NCBI RefSeq assembly: GCF_003459505.1
Contig: NZ_QRWD01000007.1
Location: 1-64,000 of the forward strand
Direction: 5' to 3'
Length of the DNA: 64,000 nt
Source: Collinsella sp. AF20-14LB
GTDB lineage: Bacteria; Actinomycetota; Coriobacteriia; Coriobacteriales; Coriobacteriaceae
Positions within the stretch are counted from its first letter, which is position 1; each line of letters opens with the position of its first letter. Below the pieces are notes generated by a model. That model was not told where the DNA came from. It saw nothing but the letters and a program-made list of their open reading frames with translations, and did no database searches. Below, piece after piece: positions 25,831 to 34,325 of the stretch. The position numbers were made by a program, and so were the translations under genes.

Positions 25831-27234
25831 CTCTGTGGTGTCATCGTCCTCGGCAAGTTGGGGGAACACGGCGTCCTTGGGCATGGTGACCTTCGTCAGC
25901 GAGGTGAGCTTTTTGCTGAGCGATGTGTCCGTCTTGACCAGGTCGCTGAGCGTCACGATCTTGTAGCCGTCGGCGACAAGGCCATCGATGATCTGCGGCA
26001 GCGCCTCGAGCGTCTGCTCGGCGCATTCGTCTCTATCGGTGAGCAGCACGATATTGCCCGGCGTCACCGAATCGAGCACCGTCGAGACCTGCTCGTCGGC
26101 ACCGTTGAGCAGCCAGTCGCCCGAGTCAATATTCCACGAGACCACGGCGGAGACCAGGTCCATAGCATCGATCCAGTTTTGCTCGTCAAAGGCAGCGTAG
26201 GGAGCACGCAGCAGCATCGTCTTCACGCCGGTCGCCGACTTAATCGCATCGGTGCCTTTCGTGATCTGCTCGCGTACCGCCTCACGGTCCTGGCCCTTGA
26301 GCGAATCATCGCTGTAGCTGTTGGAGCCGATCTCGCACCCGGCATCGACAATCGCTTTGGCAGTAGCGGGCGAGGCTTCCGCGGCATCGCCCGAAAGGAA
26401 GAACGTCGCCGTGACGCCCTTTTCCTTGAGCACCTGCAAGATCTGCTTGGTCGCGCCGCTCGGACCCTCGTCAAATGTCAGGGCCACGTACTTTTCGTTG
26501 CCCTTGGGCGCTACGCTTGCGCACTCGACTACGCAGTCGGTGGCGGGCACGACCTCGCCGCGGTCCTGCGTCTTGCCCGACTGCTCGCCGACCCATACCT
26601 CGGAGCGGCCCTGAACACCCCAGGCTTTGACATACTCAATGGCACCCGTGCCCTCGACCTTAAGCTTTGGCTCGATAGTCGTGGCCTGGACCTCGTGCTT
26701 TTCGTACGCGTTGCGGCCGTCCTTGACCGTCACCTTCTCGCCGCCCTCAAGTTCGCGACTATCCCATTTGCCTTGCTTCACGCGCTTGCCGTCGACCTTC
26801 ACCGACAGCTTTTCGCCGCCATGGCGCTTAAGCACGCTGTCGTCGACGGCCAGCAGATCACCGGCGTCGTACGTTTCGGTCAGGCTTTGATCGTCGATAA
26901 GATTCTGCAACGTAGAGCCCACGCGCACCGCGGTCTTTTGCCCGTTGAGTTCCACGTCCACGCTGCGGTTGACGTAGCCCACGACGGCAGCGATAAACAG
27001 CACGAGCGCGCAACCCACGGCGATAAGCGCATAGGGCAGACGGGACGGTCGGCGCGGCGAGCGCCCGTTGCCGATGCGCGCGCTGCGATCGCTAAACCCA
27101 CGGCTATGGTTGAGGTACATCGCGCCGGGCTTACGGCGACGTCGACGCTGACCGCTGGGCAGCTGCCCCAGGTCGCGGCGCGCCGTCGGCCGCGCACCCG
27201 AGCGCCCGTTTAAGTTAGATCCGTTTTGGCGCAT
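25828..27234 (-). CDS. Membrane-anchored NodB-like polysaccharide deacetylase, degenerate site
   Basis: 468 residues: an Arg-rich cytoplasmic tail, one transmembrane helix (about 68-88), a DUF348/G5-like beta region (about 90-190) and a NodB carbohydrate-esterase-4 domain (about 240-440). The CE4 motifs are altered. TFDDGP is TFDEGP, the HxxxH metal motif (usually NHTYSH-like) reads SNSYSDD, and the later LLHD motif reads LLTD. RAPY and DSGDW remain. The metal ligands Asp and both His are thus replaced, so classical zinc-dependent deacetylation of peptidoglycan or poly-GlcNAc looks impossible. A wall-binding or otherwise adapted function is more likely. A repeat follows its stop. Confidence 0.82.
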   Translation of the reverse strand: MRQNGSNLNGRSGARPTARRDLGQLPSGQRRRRRKPGAMYLNHSRGFSDRSARIGNGRSPRRPSRLPYALIAVGCALVLFIAAVVGYVNRSVDVELNGQKTAVRVGSTLQNLIDDQSLTETYDAGDLLAVDDSVLKRHGGEKLSVKVDGKRVKQGKWDSRELEGGEKVTVKDGRNAYEKHEVQATTIEPKLKVEGTGAIEYVKAWGVQGRSEVWVGEQSGKTQDRGEVVPATDCVVECASVAPKGNEKYVALTFDEGPSGATKQILQVLKEKGVTATFFLSGDAAEASPATAKAIVDAGCEIGSNSYSDDSLKGQDREAVREQITKGTDAIKSATGVKTMLLRAPYAAFDEQNWIDAMDLVSAVVSWNIDSGDWLLNGADEQVSTVLDSVTPGNIVLLTDRDECAEQTLEALPQIIDGLVADGYKIVTLSDLVKTDTSLSKKLTSLTKVTMPKDAVFPQLAEDDDTTE

Positions 27235-27255
27235 GTGCCCTCCCCCATAAACACA

Positions 27256-27285
27256 GCGAGCCGGAGCAACATGTCTCCGGCTCGC
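27256..27285 (-). terminator. Hairpin between the PRC protein and the deacetylase gene
   Basis: GCGAGCCGGAG (27256-27266) pairs perfectly with CTCCGGCTCGC (27275-27285). It separates the two minus-strand units. Confidence 0.6.
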
Positions 27286-27306
27286 CTCCCATCATTTGGT
27301 ACGTCT

Positions 27307-28062
27307 CTATTTGCTAGCTTTTGACGAGCCCCCGCTCGCCTTTTGATATTCGTCCTTAAAGGCCTTGAACATACCGCGCGTCTTGCCGAGCTGCTTGCCC
27401 AGTGCACGACTGCCCTTGTCCACGGCGACCGATCCCTTGTCATCGAGCACCTTGGCGCCCTTCTTGACCTTATCGCCTACCACGACACTGGCCTCGGCAG
27501 CCTTGGCGGCCGCGCCGCCCGAATACCCGAGCGCCTTGACCTCGTCCGAGACAATCATCGCACCGTTCTCGTAGCCGCGCAGCATCGTCGGCGGCACCTG
27601 CGTGTCGCCCACCAGCACGCTCGAAGCGGCACCGGCGGTCACGTAGAACATCTGCACAATACCCGAGCGCGGCTTGAACTCAACGTCCGAGCAGTAGCCC
27701 ACGACATCGCCCGATTCCGTGCGCACGTCCATGCCGACCCAGATGATGCAATCGTCCAGGTTGATATCGAGGCGCTTGGCTGCGGCGGCATCATAGGTGC
27801 CCTTGACGTCGTCGACCGCGACAGCACCCTCATAGACGCCGATGGCATCGAGCGCCACAAAGCGGTCGGGACGCTCGATCATACCCGCGATATCGGACTG
27901 GCGGACCATAAAGCCCACCACGCGCGTGCCGCCCGGGGTAAAGACGGGAAAGTGAATCTTGCCGAGCTTTTTAGGGCTGCGCGGCGTGCCGTCCTTTTTG
28001 GTGCGCTTGTCTTCGGCAGGTTTGCGGTAAACCTTGACGCCGACAAAATCCCCTGCGCGCAT
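27307..28062 (-). CDS. PRC-barrel domain protein
   Basis: A soluble 251-residue protein with two PRC-barrel-like repeats (residues about 3-85 and 90-170: VVGFMVRQSDIAGMIERPDRFVALD, and WVGMDVRTESGDVVGYCSDVEF). It ends in a Lys/Gly/Ala-rich, probably disordered tail. PRC-barrels occur in ribosome maturation (RimM), photosystems and small regulatory proteins, and no specific role is clear here. Its start overlaps the stop of the YtxH protein by one base (TAATG), so the two are translationally coupled and probably work together at the membrane. Confidence 0.7.
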   Translation of the reverse strand: MRAGDFVGVKVYRKPAEDKRTKKDGTPRSPKKLGKIHFPVFTPGGTRVVGFMVRQSDIAGMIERPDRFVALDAIGVYEGAVAVDDVKGTYDAAAAKRLDINLDDCIIWVGMDVRTESGDVVGYCSDVEFKPRSGIVQMFYVTAGAASSVLVGDTQVPPTMLRGYENGAMIVSDEVKALGYSGGAAAKAAEASVVVGDKVKKGAKVLDDKGSVAVDKGSRALGKQLGKTRGMFKAFKDEYQKASGGSSKASK

Positions 28063-28451
28063 TATGCCTCGGTCGAGGGCTCCGTGGCCTCGGTGCCGGC
28101 CTCGGTGACGTTCTCGACCACGACGTCGGCAGCGGGCGTCACGTTGCCGCCCGAGATGGCATCGTTGAGCTGCTCGCGAAGCTGGTCCATGCGCTCGCGG
28201 GCCAGGTCGACCTTGGCGCGCAGGTCATCGGTCTTGGCGTCGACCATCGGACCAAAGTCGTTGACCGCGGCACGAGCCTCCTCGGCACTGTGCTCGTAGG
28301 TGTCACGCATGTTGTCCCAGGCATCGTTGGCGATATCGGCGGCCATGGCGCGGGTCTCGGCACCCGAGCGCGGGGCCAGAGCAACGCCGATGATAGCGCC
28401 GGCGGCAGCACCAAAGAGCGCACCGGAGACAAAGCTGAAAGTCTTTCCCAT
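28062..28451 (-). CDS. YtxH-domain envelope protein
   Basis: 129 residues with an N-terminal glycine-rich transmembrane helix (FSFVSGALFGAAAGAIIGVALAPRSG) typical of the YtxH family. A long amphipathic helical region with coiled-coil character (MRDTYEHSAEEARAAVNDF, LRAKVDLARERMDQLREQL) and an acidic tail follow. Relatives are general-stress or envelope proteins of unknown mechanism. ATG 28451 with AGGAGAGGA upstream is preferred over an extended frame. It is coupled to the PRC-barrel gene. Confidence 0.75.
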   Translation of the reverse strand: MGKTFSFVSGALFGAAAGAIIGVALAPRSGAETRAMAADIANDAWDNMRDTYEHSAEEARAAVNDFGPMVDAKTDDLRAKVDLARERMDQLREQLNDAISGGNVTPAADVVVENVTEAGTEATEPSTEA

Positions 28452-28587
28452 GATCATTCCTCTCCTGCGGGCACCTCGATGCCCACCGTTTGAATGCTGT
28501 CCATTATACCCGCAGCGCAACACTTGCCGTCGCGCTCATCTGCGTACGGTAAAAGCGCAGGTACATGATGGTGATAAGCGAGTGAGC

Positions 28588-29421
28588 CTACTCCTGAGGC
28601 GCAACCGGCATGGCCACCGTGGCGGCCGGGTCTTCGCCGGCGCCATCGACGAGCGGCAGGCTGCCCTCGTGCGCCGAGCCGGACGGAGCCGTTGCCGCAC
28701 CGCCAAAGACGGCCGCGGGGGCCTCGTGGTTCTCGACGACCGCGCCCTCGGTATCGATTGGCATCTGCGGCTCGTCGTCAAAGCTCGGGACGCCTTGGGG
28801 CTCCGCAGACTCGGGCTCAGCAGGCGCCTCGGCAACGGGCTCAGCGTCGGCCTCGGCAGGAGCGTCGTGCTCGGGCGCATCCTCAGCCACGTCCTCGCCG
28901 TTCGCAGCGGCAACGGCCTCGTGCGGGTCCTTGCCCTCGGCCTCGGCGCGCATACCCAGCACCAGGTTGCGCAAGCCCGCAACCGTACCGTCCACATCGG
29001 GAGTGGGCTGGTCGGCGTGCAGGTACGCCCAGTCCATCATAAAGGTGGCCGAAGACAGCGCGCCGATGGCCAGCGCATCATCGGGGCACGAAAGCTCAAT
29101 CTCAAAGACACGCTCGTCATGCTCGCTCACGCGCGTGCGACCGCACGAGATGCTGCCGGCAAGACCGGTCTCGTTCATGAGCTCGACCGTCACGTGCTCC
29201 AGCAGATGGCAAAGCTCGGTCTGGCCCATGCAATCCTGGAATTCGCGGCCGGAGTCGCCCAGGCACAGGTGCTTGGCAATCGCGGGCACCAGGTAGTACA
29301 CGCGCGCCGTGGCCTCGATATCCTCCGAGGTCATGAGCGGCATGCCGGGGTTCACCAGCACGTGCGCGCAAATCTTGTCCTCGCTGACGGTGACCTTAAG
29401 GATGTTGAACAGGCCTGCCAT
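28588..29421 (-). CDS. Uncharacterised protein with a cyanophycin-synthetase-N-like segment
   Basis: 277 residues. The first about 145 form a compact domain with ELCHLLEHVTVELMNETGLAG (about 89-109), which resembles the HLLEH..E..AG helix in the N-terminal domain of cyanophycin synthetases. No ATP-grasp or Mur-ligase part follows. The rest is a Glu/Ala/Pro-rich, acidic, presumably disordered tail. The gene begins 24 bases after the CorC-type gene and probably shares its transcript. Function is unknown. The CphA-like resemblance is my reading of a short motif and needs a profile search. Confidence 0.55.
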   Translation of the reverse strand: MAGLFNILKVTVSEDKICAHVLVNPGMPLMTSEDIEATARVYYLVPAIAKHLCLGDSGREFQDCMGQTELCHLLEHVTVELMNETGLAGSISCGRTRVSEHDERVFEIELSCPDDALAIGALSSATFMMDWAYLHADQPTPDVDGTVAGLRNLVLGMRAEAEGKDPHEAVAAANGEDVAEDAPEHDAPAEADAEPVAEAPAEPESAEPQGVPSFDDEPQMPIDTEGAVVENHEAPAAVFGGAATAPSGSAHEGSLPLVDGAGEDPAATVAMPVAPQE

Positions 29422-29445
29422 AACTCTCCCCTACTCGTCCTTGCC

Positions 29446-30819
29446 CTACTCGTCGCCGTCGTGCGGATCCGCAGAGCCCGCACCCGACGCCGCCGGCTTC
29501 TCTGCCGGGGGCTCGGAATCCTTCTTATCGGTTTCGGCCGGAGCGATCACGCGAATAAGCGAGATGCGCTGGCCACGCATCGACTGCACCTTGAACTTGT
29601 ACCCCGCGACCTCAAACACCTCTCCGATGTCGGGCACCGAGTCGCAAAGCTCCAAAATCCAGCCGGCGATGGTCTCATAATCATCGCTTTCCTCGAGCGG
29701 CCAACCAAGCTCAATCGCGTCATCGCACGAAAAACGCCCATCGACGAGCCACTCACGGCGCGAGAGGCGCGTGAGGTACTTGTTGTCGGGATCGAACTCG
29801 TCCTCGATCTCGCCGACGATCTCCTCGACGATGTCCTCGATGGTGATGATGCCGGCCGTGCCGCCGTACTCGTCCACGACGACCACAATCTGGTCGTGCG
29901 AAGTCTGCATCTCGGACAGCAGCGGCAGGATGTCCTTGGTGTCGGGCACAAAGGTGGCATCGCGCAAAAAGCCAGCGATGGGCTGGTCGCCCTTGCCGTC
30001 GAGCGCGGGCTGGATCAGGTCCTTGATGTGCGCGATGCCCGCGACGTTGTCGGGATCCTCGTGATAGACGGGGATGCGGCTGAAGCCGGTCTGGCGCATG
30101 GTGGACAACACGTCGGCGACCGTCTCGTTGTCCTCGCACATGGTGGTGTCCACGCGCGGCACCATGACCTCGCGGGCAACGGTGTCGCCCAGGTCAAAGA
30201 TCTCGTGGATCATGCGCTTTTCCTCGTCGAGCAGGTCGTCCTGCTCCGAGACCATGTACTTGATTTCTTCCTCCGAGACGTTCTGGCGGTCATCGGCGCT
30301 CTTGATGCGCAGGATGCGGGCCAGGCCGTCGGAGCAGGCACCGGTCAGCCACACGAGCGGGCGGGCGATCTTTTGGAACACGGAGAGCGGTCCCACGACC
30401 TGTTTGGATACGCCCTCGGCGTTAGCAAGGCCGATGCGCTTGGGCACGAGCTCGCCGATCACGATGGACACAAAGGCGACCGCGACGGTGATGATGACCG
30501 GCGCCAGGCCGCGCGCGATGGCGGAGAGCGGCGCGATGCCAAAGCTCATGAGCCATGTGGCGAGCGGGTCGGACAGGCTCGTCGAGGCGACGGCGGACGA
30601 GGCGAAGCCCACGAGCGTGATGGCGACCTGAATGGTGGCGAGCAGCTGGTCGGAATCGGCGGCAAGCTGGACGGCGCGCTCGGCGCGCTTATCGCCCTCC
30701 TCGGCATCGTGTTCCAACACGGCGCGCTTAGCCGTGGTGAGCGCCATCTCGGACATGGAGAAGTAGCCGTTGATAAGCGTTAAAACGAGCGTGGTAATAA
30801 GGGAGATGGTTATGTCCAT
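29446..30819 (-). CDS. CNNM/CorC-type hemolysin-family protein
   Basis: 457 residues with the HlyC/CorC layout. A four-helix DUF21/CNNM membrane domain (about 1-190, LTLINGYFSMSEMALTTAKR) is followed by a CBS pair (about 205-325, VMVPRVDTTMCEDNETVADVL, VVVVDEYGGTAGIITIEDIVEEIVGEI) and a CorC_HlyC domain (about 340-425). A variable acidic tail ends the protein. Members move or sense Mg2+/Co2+. It adds a fourth magnesium-linked gene to the region. The start at ATG 30819 removes 22 unlike residues of the longer frame and places the first helix near the N-terminus. Confidence 0.92.
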   Translation of the reverse strand: MDITISLITTLVLTLINGYFSMSEMALTTAKRAVLEHDAEEGDKRAERAVQLAADSDQLLATIQVAITLVGFASSAVASTSLSDPLATWLMSFGIAPLSAIARGLAPVIITVAVAFVSIVIGELVPKRIGLANAEGVSKQVVGPLSVFQKIARPLVWLTGACSDGLARILRIKSADDRQNVSEEEIKYMVSEQDDLLDEEKRMIHEIFDLGDTVAREVMVPRVDTTMCEDNETVADVLSTMRQTGFSRIPVYHEDPDNVAGIAHIKDLIQPALDGKGDQPIAGFLRDATFVPDTKDILPLLSEMQTSHDQIVVVVDEYGGTAGIITIEDIVEEIVGEIEDEFDPDNKYLTRLSRREWLVDGRFSCDDAIELGWPLEESDDYETIAGWILELCDSVPDIGEVFEVAGYKFKVQSMRGQRISLIRVIAPAETDKKDSEPPAEKPAASGAGSADPHDGDE

Positions 30820-30927
30820 CGGGAGTTTCTCGAACCTCCAAGATTCGGGACGTTGGGTAGTAAGCGTAGGTGACGGATAGGGCAATTGCGCCGGTTGCCC
30901 GTGCGAGCGGGGCCGTGGGCGTGGTCG

Positions 30928-31611
30928 CTAGATTACGAAGAGGATCACCGCCATGAACTGGAAGATGCTGCCGGCGAGCACCCACAAGTGGAAAACACTG
31001 TGCAGATAGCGCACGTTTTTGGCGATATAGAACGGCACGCCCACGGTATAGCACACGCCGCCGACGGCGAGCAGGGCGAGTGCCACGGGGTTCAGCAGCG
31101 CCACGAGCTCGGGCAGCTTAAAGACGACGAGCCAGCCCATCAGCAGATAGACCAGGCCGCTTACCCAATGCGGCTGACGTTCGCGCAAAAAGCACTCGAG
31201 GGCGATCCCGACGATGGCGATGGCCCACACGGCAAAGAACAGCGCAGGGCCGCCGTCGTTTGCGAGCGTGATGAGGCAAAACGGGGTATAGCTGCCGGCT
31301 ATGAGCAGGTAGATGCAGCTGTGGTCGATGATGCGAAACACGCGCTTGGCGCGCGCGGGCTGAATCGCGTGGTAGAGCGTGGAGGCTAGGTATTCGAGGA
31401 TGATACTGACACCATAGACAATCGCCGCGGCCATGTGGGCCGGGCCTCCGCCGCGCAGGGCAGCGAATACGATCAGGAGCACCAGGCCCGCGATACCCAG
31501 CAGGCAGCCGACACCATGGGTGACGGAGTTCATGATCTCCTCGCCCACCGTGTAGTGTGGAACGGCCGCGGTCTTGGGTCGCGGCTTAGAACTGTCGCTC
31601 GAATCGGACAT
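30928..31611 (-). CDS. Hemolysin III / PAQR family membrane protein
   Basis: About 227 residues and seven transmembrane helices. It has family landmarks: the N-terminal EEIMNSVTHGVG with the conserved His, the ALYHA-type motif (YLASTLYHAI), FRIIDHSCIYLLIAGSYTP, and the C-terminal SVFHLWVLAGSIFQF. The three His that bind zinc in PAQR proteins are present (STLYH, DH.., FHLWV). The physiological role is unclear. Such proteins are usually labelled YqfA/hemolysin III. ATG 31611 is preferred, with GGAGG upstream. TTG 31629 is an alternative. Confidence 0.88.
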   Translation of the reverse strand: MSDSSDSSKPRPKTAAVPHYTVGEEIMNSVTHGVGCLLGIAGLVLLIVFAALRGGGPAHMAAAIVYGVSIILEYLASTLYHAIQPARAKRVFRIIDHSCIYLLIAGSYTPFCLITLANDGGPALFFAVWAIAIVGIALECFLRERQPHWVSGLVYLLMGWLVVFKLPELVALLNPVALALLAVGGVCYTVGVPFYIAKNVRYLHSVFHLWVLAGSIFQFMAVILFVI

Positions 31612-31719
31612 GCCGGTTACATCCTCCAATGTAAAGAGTTCTCAACACTATATCAAAGCGTCTGGGTACATGCGAAATTTGCACCATACGTGACCCTTTG
31701 TTTACCCATTCTTTGCCTG

Positions 31720-31779
31720 TTGACGCGTCAACGGCGAACATCCATAATGCGCTTGTTTTAAATGTTGATGTATTAACAT
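31720..31779 (+). promoter_or_regulatory. Promoter and palindromic operator of the alpha/beta hydrolase gene
   Basis: TTGACG (31720-31725), 17 bases, then CATAAT (31743-31748) form a good sigma-70-type promoter. Downstream, ATGTT..AACAT (31762-31779) is an inverted repeat overlapping the expected transcript start, a plausible repressor site. The gene's SD AGGAG follows. Confidence 0.6.
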
Positions 31780-31797
31780 GTTATAGGAGAATACCGC

Positions 31798-32763
31798 ATG
31801 GCTCAAAACGCACATTCCCATCGAAAGCTCAAGATAGCCGGCATCGTTGCACTGGTGGTTGTCATTGCACTGCTCGGATTTGCCGGCAACTTTCTGTTTG
31901 ACTTCGCGCTGAATCCCCGCGCGCCATACACCATGAAGATGATGCAGGACGGCAAGGACGACAAAGAAAGTGAGCAGCCGGATGCCGAGGGAACCGAGGC
32001 GCGGGCATGGTTTAAAGAGAACCGCGAGAGCAGCAGCCTCACCGCAGATGACGGAACCGAACTTGCCGCTTGGTATTTTGCCGCCCCAGAGAGCACGCAC
32101 AATTACGCTATCTGCCTACACGGATACACCGATGAGCCCATCGGTATGGCCCGATACGCCAAACGATTCCATGACCGCGGCATGAACGTGCTCGCGCCTG
32201 CCGCCCGTGCCCACGAGCGCTCCGGCGGCGACTATATCGGCATGGGCTGGCCCGAGCGGCTCGATGTCGTCGCATGGATCGAGCGAATCGTTCAGGCTGA
32301 CCCCGAGGCGCGCATCCTGGTCTTTGGCGAGTCGATGGGTGCGGCAACCGCCATGGACGTCGCGGGGGAATCTCTGCCCGCAAACGTGAAATGCATTATC
32401 GAGGACTGTGGTTATACGAGTGTTTGGGACGAGTTTTCTCTGCAGCTCAAGGATGTATTTGGGCTGCCCAGTTTTCCTTTGCTCGATGTGGCCAACCTGG
32501 TGTGCAACGTGCGCGCGGGCTACGACTTTCATAAGGCGAGCAGTGTGGAGCAACTCAAACACGCGACGGTTCCCATGCTGTTTATCCACGGCGACCAGGA
32601 CACCTTTGTGCCGTACGACATGCTCGACCAAAACTACGACGCGTGCGCCAGCAAGGTTAAACAGAAGCTCACTATCCACGGCGCCACCCACGCCAAGAGC
32701 GCGCAAGTTGACCCCGAGCTCTACTGGAATACGGTCGACGACTTCCTCGATAGGAATTTTTAG
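31798..32763 (+). CDS. Membrane-anchored alpha/beta hydrolase
   Basis: 321 residues with an N-terminal signal-anchor helix (about 11-33). The rest is an alpha/beta-hydrolase fold: oxyanion segment CLHGYTDEPIGM (about 105), nucleophile elbow FGESMGAATAMD (Ser near 182), acid in LFIHGDQDTFVP and the catalytic His in HGATHAKS (about 299). The closest type is the BAAT/DUF1749-like family of esterases/peptidases often annotated as 'alpha/beta hydrolase' or YqkD-like. The substrate is unknown. The good promoter and AGGAG suggest independent expression. The 3' side leads into the large hairpin at 32802. Confidence 0.88.
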   Translation: MAQNAHSHRKLKIAGIVALVVVIALLGFAGNFLFDFALNPRAPYTMKMMQDGKDDKESEQPDAEGTEARAWFKENRESSSLTADDGTELAAWYFAAPESTHNYAICLHGYTDEPIGMARYAKRFHDRGMNVLAPAARAHERSGGDYIGMGWPERLDVVAWIERIVQADPEARILVFGESMGAATAMDVAGESLPANVKCIIEDCGYTSVWDEFSLQLKDVFGLPSFPLLDVANLVCNVRAGYDFHKASSVEQLKHATVPMLFIHGDQDTFVPYDMLDQNYDACASKVKQKLTIHGATHAKSAQVDPELYWNTVDDFLDRNF

Positions 32764-32801
32764 GGAAAAAGCGGCGTCTGGGGATTTATCTAACCCCCCT
32801 A

Positions 32802-32933
32802 TTTTCGGAAGTATGCGGCAAAATCTGGAACTGCCGACCAGACCGCAGTTTTATCAACAATTTATCAGGGGTTTTGTTGCCAAAAAACGTCGTGTGCTCG
32901 GCGGTCTCGAAATTTGCCGCATACTTCCGAAAA
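32802..32933. repeat. Large hairpin element, divergent fourth copy
   Basis: A 21-nt arm at 32802-32822 (TTTTCGGAAGTATGCGGCAA..) is perfectly complementary to 32913-32933. The interior (CCGACCAGACCGCAGTTTT, then ATCAGGGGTTTTGTTGCC, then CTCGGCGGTCTCG) parallels the interiors of the three elements at 43.3-44.0 kb, although the outer arm is unrelated to theirs. Confidence 0.7.
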
Positions 32934-32968
32934 GCCGCCCGTGGGCGCTGTGCTCACGGGCGGCTTTT
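32930..32968. terminator. Bidirectional terminator
   Basis: A 14-bp perfect stem AAAAGCCGCCCGTG / CACGGGCGGCTTTT, with U/A-rich flanks on both strands, between convergent genes. It abuts the right arm of the large hairpin. Confidence 0.85.
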
Positions 32969-33015
32969 GCTCGACTTGCGCCACAAAGGCGCTTGTTTTG
33001 TCCAATAGCTAGGCG

Positions 33016-34221
33016 CTATTTGACCTCGATGAGCTCGTACTTGCTCGTGCCCAGGCCGATCTTCTCGGCATGCGCGATGCACGCGCGCCAGTCGGTGTCG
33101 GGATGCGTGATGCAGAAGGGGTCGCGCGCCTGCTCGCCCTCCAAATGCTCGTGGTTATGCTCCATCTTGGCCGCGCTGTCGGTAAGCTCGGTGTTAGGCA
33201 GCGGCTCGGACGCCAGGACAGCGTCGGCGCAGGCCTGATCGATGGCGACCGGGTCGAAGCTCGCGAACATGCCGATATCGTTGACGATAGGCGCGTCATT
33301 CTCGGGATGGCAGTCGCAGTTGGGGCTGATGTCCATTGCGAGCGAAATATGGAAGCTGGGGCGATCCTGGACAATGGCCTTCGTATACTCGGCGATCTTG
33401 TAGTTGAGTACGTCGGCCGCGGCATCATAGTCGGGCTTGATGCAGTCCTGGTTGCACGCCGCAATGCAGCGTCCGCAGCCCACGCAGCGATCGTGGTCGA
33501 TGGCAGCCACGTGAACCGTGCGGGTGCTGCCGTTGGCAAGCTCGCGCTCACGCGTACCGTCAAACGTGATGGCGCTGTGCGCGCAAATCTTCTCGCAGGC
33601 ACGGCAACCCACGCAGTTGGTAGTATCGACGCTCGGCTTGCCGGCGGCATGCTGCTCCATCTTGCCGGCACGGCTGCCGCCGCCCATGCCCAGGTTCTTC
33701 ATGGCGCCGCCAAAGCCCGCCTGCTCATGGCCCTTAAAGTGCGTAAGGCTGATCACAATGTCGGCATCCATGAGCGCCTGACCGATCTTTGCCTCGCGCA
33801 CATACTCACCGCCCTCGACCGGGACGAGCGCCTCGTCGGTACCCTTGAGGCCGTCGGCGATGATGATCTGGCAGCCTGTGGCGTACGGGGTAAAGCCGTT
33901 CTGGTAGGCGGTGTCGATGTGCTCGAGCGCGTTTTTGCGGCTACCGACATAGAGCGTATTGCAGTCAGTGAGGAAGGGCTTGCCGCCCAGCTCCTTCACC
34001 ACGTCCGCGACGGCGCGGGCGTAGTTGGGGCGCAAAAAGCTCAGGTTGCCCAGCTCGCCAAAGTGAATCTTGATGGCGACAAACTTGTTCTCAAAGTCGA
34101 TCTGCTCGATACCGGCGCGGCGAATGAGGCGCTTGAGCTTGTCGAGCTGGCTCTCGCGAGCATGCGTGCGCAGGTTGGTGAAGTACACCTTAGCGGGTGC
34201 TGCGGGTGCAGTTGCGGTCAT
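33016..34221 (-). CDS. DUF362 protein with two [4Fe-4S] ferredoxin sites
   Basis: 401 residues. The DUF362 part (about 1-190 and 270-345, IKIHFGELGNLSFLRPNYAR, MDADIVISLTHFKGHEQAGFGGAMKNLGMG) is interrupted by two ferredoxin motifs, CVGCRACEKICAHSAI and CVGCGRCIAACNQDCI (about 203-262). It is a cytoplasmic iron-sulfur protein common in anaerobes. The electron partners are unknown. The SD GAGGGG precedes ATG 34221. It stands alone between the hairpin terminator and the FtsX-type exporter. A PolyFerredoxin-like electron carrier role is an inference. Confidence 0.88.
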   Translation of the reverse strand: MTATAPAAPAKVYFTNLRTHARESQLDKLKRLIRRAGIEQIDFENKFVAIKIHFGELGNLSFLRPNYARAVADVVKELGGKPFLTDCNTLYVGSRKNALEHIDTAYQNGFTPYATGCQIIIADGLKGTDEALVPVEGGEYVREAKIGQALMDADIVISLTHFKGHEQAGFGGAMKNLGMGGGSRAGKMEQHAAGKPSVDTTNCVGCRACEKICAHSAITFDGTRERELANGSTRTVHVAAIDHDRCVGCGRCIAACNQDCIKPDYDAAADVLNYKIAEYTKAIVQDRPSFHISLAMDISPNCDCHPENDAPIVNDIGMFASFDPVAIDQACADAVLASEPLPNTELTDSAAKMEHNHEHLEGEQARDPFCITHPDTDWRACIAHAEKIGLGTSKYELIEVK

Positions 34222-34301
34222 AGATATATCCCCTCGGTCTATATGGCGTTACAGACATAAGAGGATGGTACCCGGTGAAGTGGGGTTGAAGTCAAGCACG
34301 T

Positions 34302-34325
34302 CCCCCATGACTAATATGGGGCTAC
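34302..34325 (-). terminator. Hairpin at the 3' end of the FtsX-type permease
   Basis: CCCCAT and ATGGGG bracket GACTAAT, preceded by GCACGTCC. It overlaps the permease stop and looks like a decayed GTCCCCAATGA-family repeat. Confidence 0.45.
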
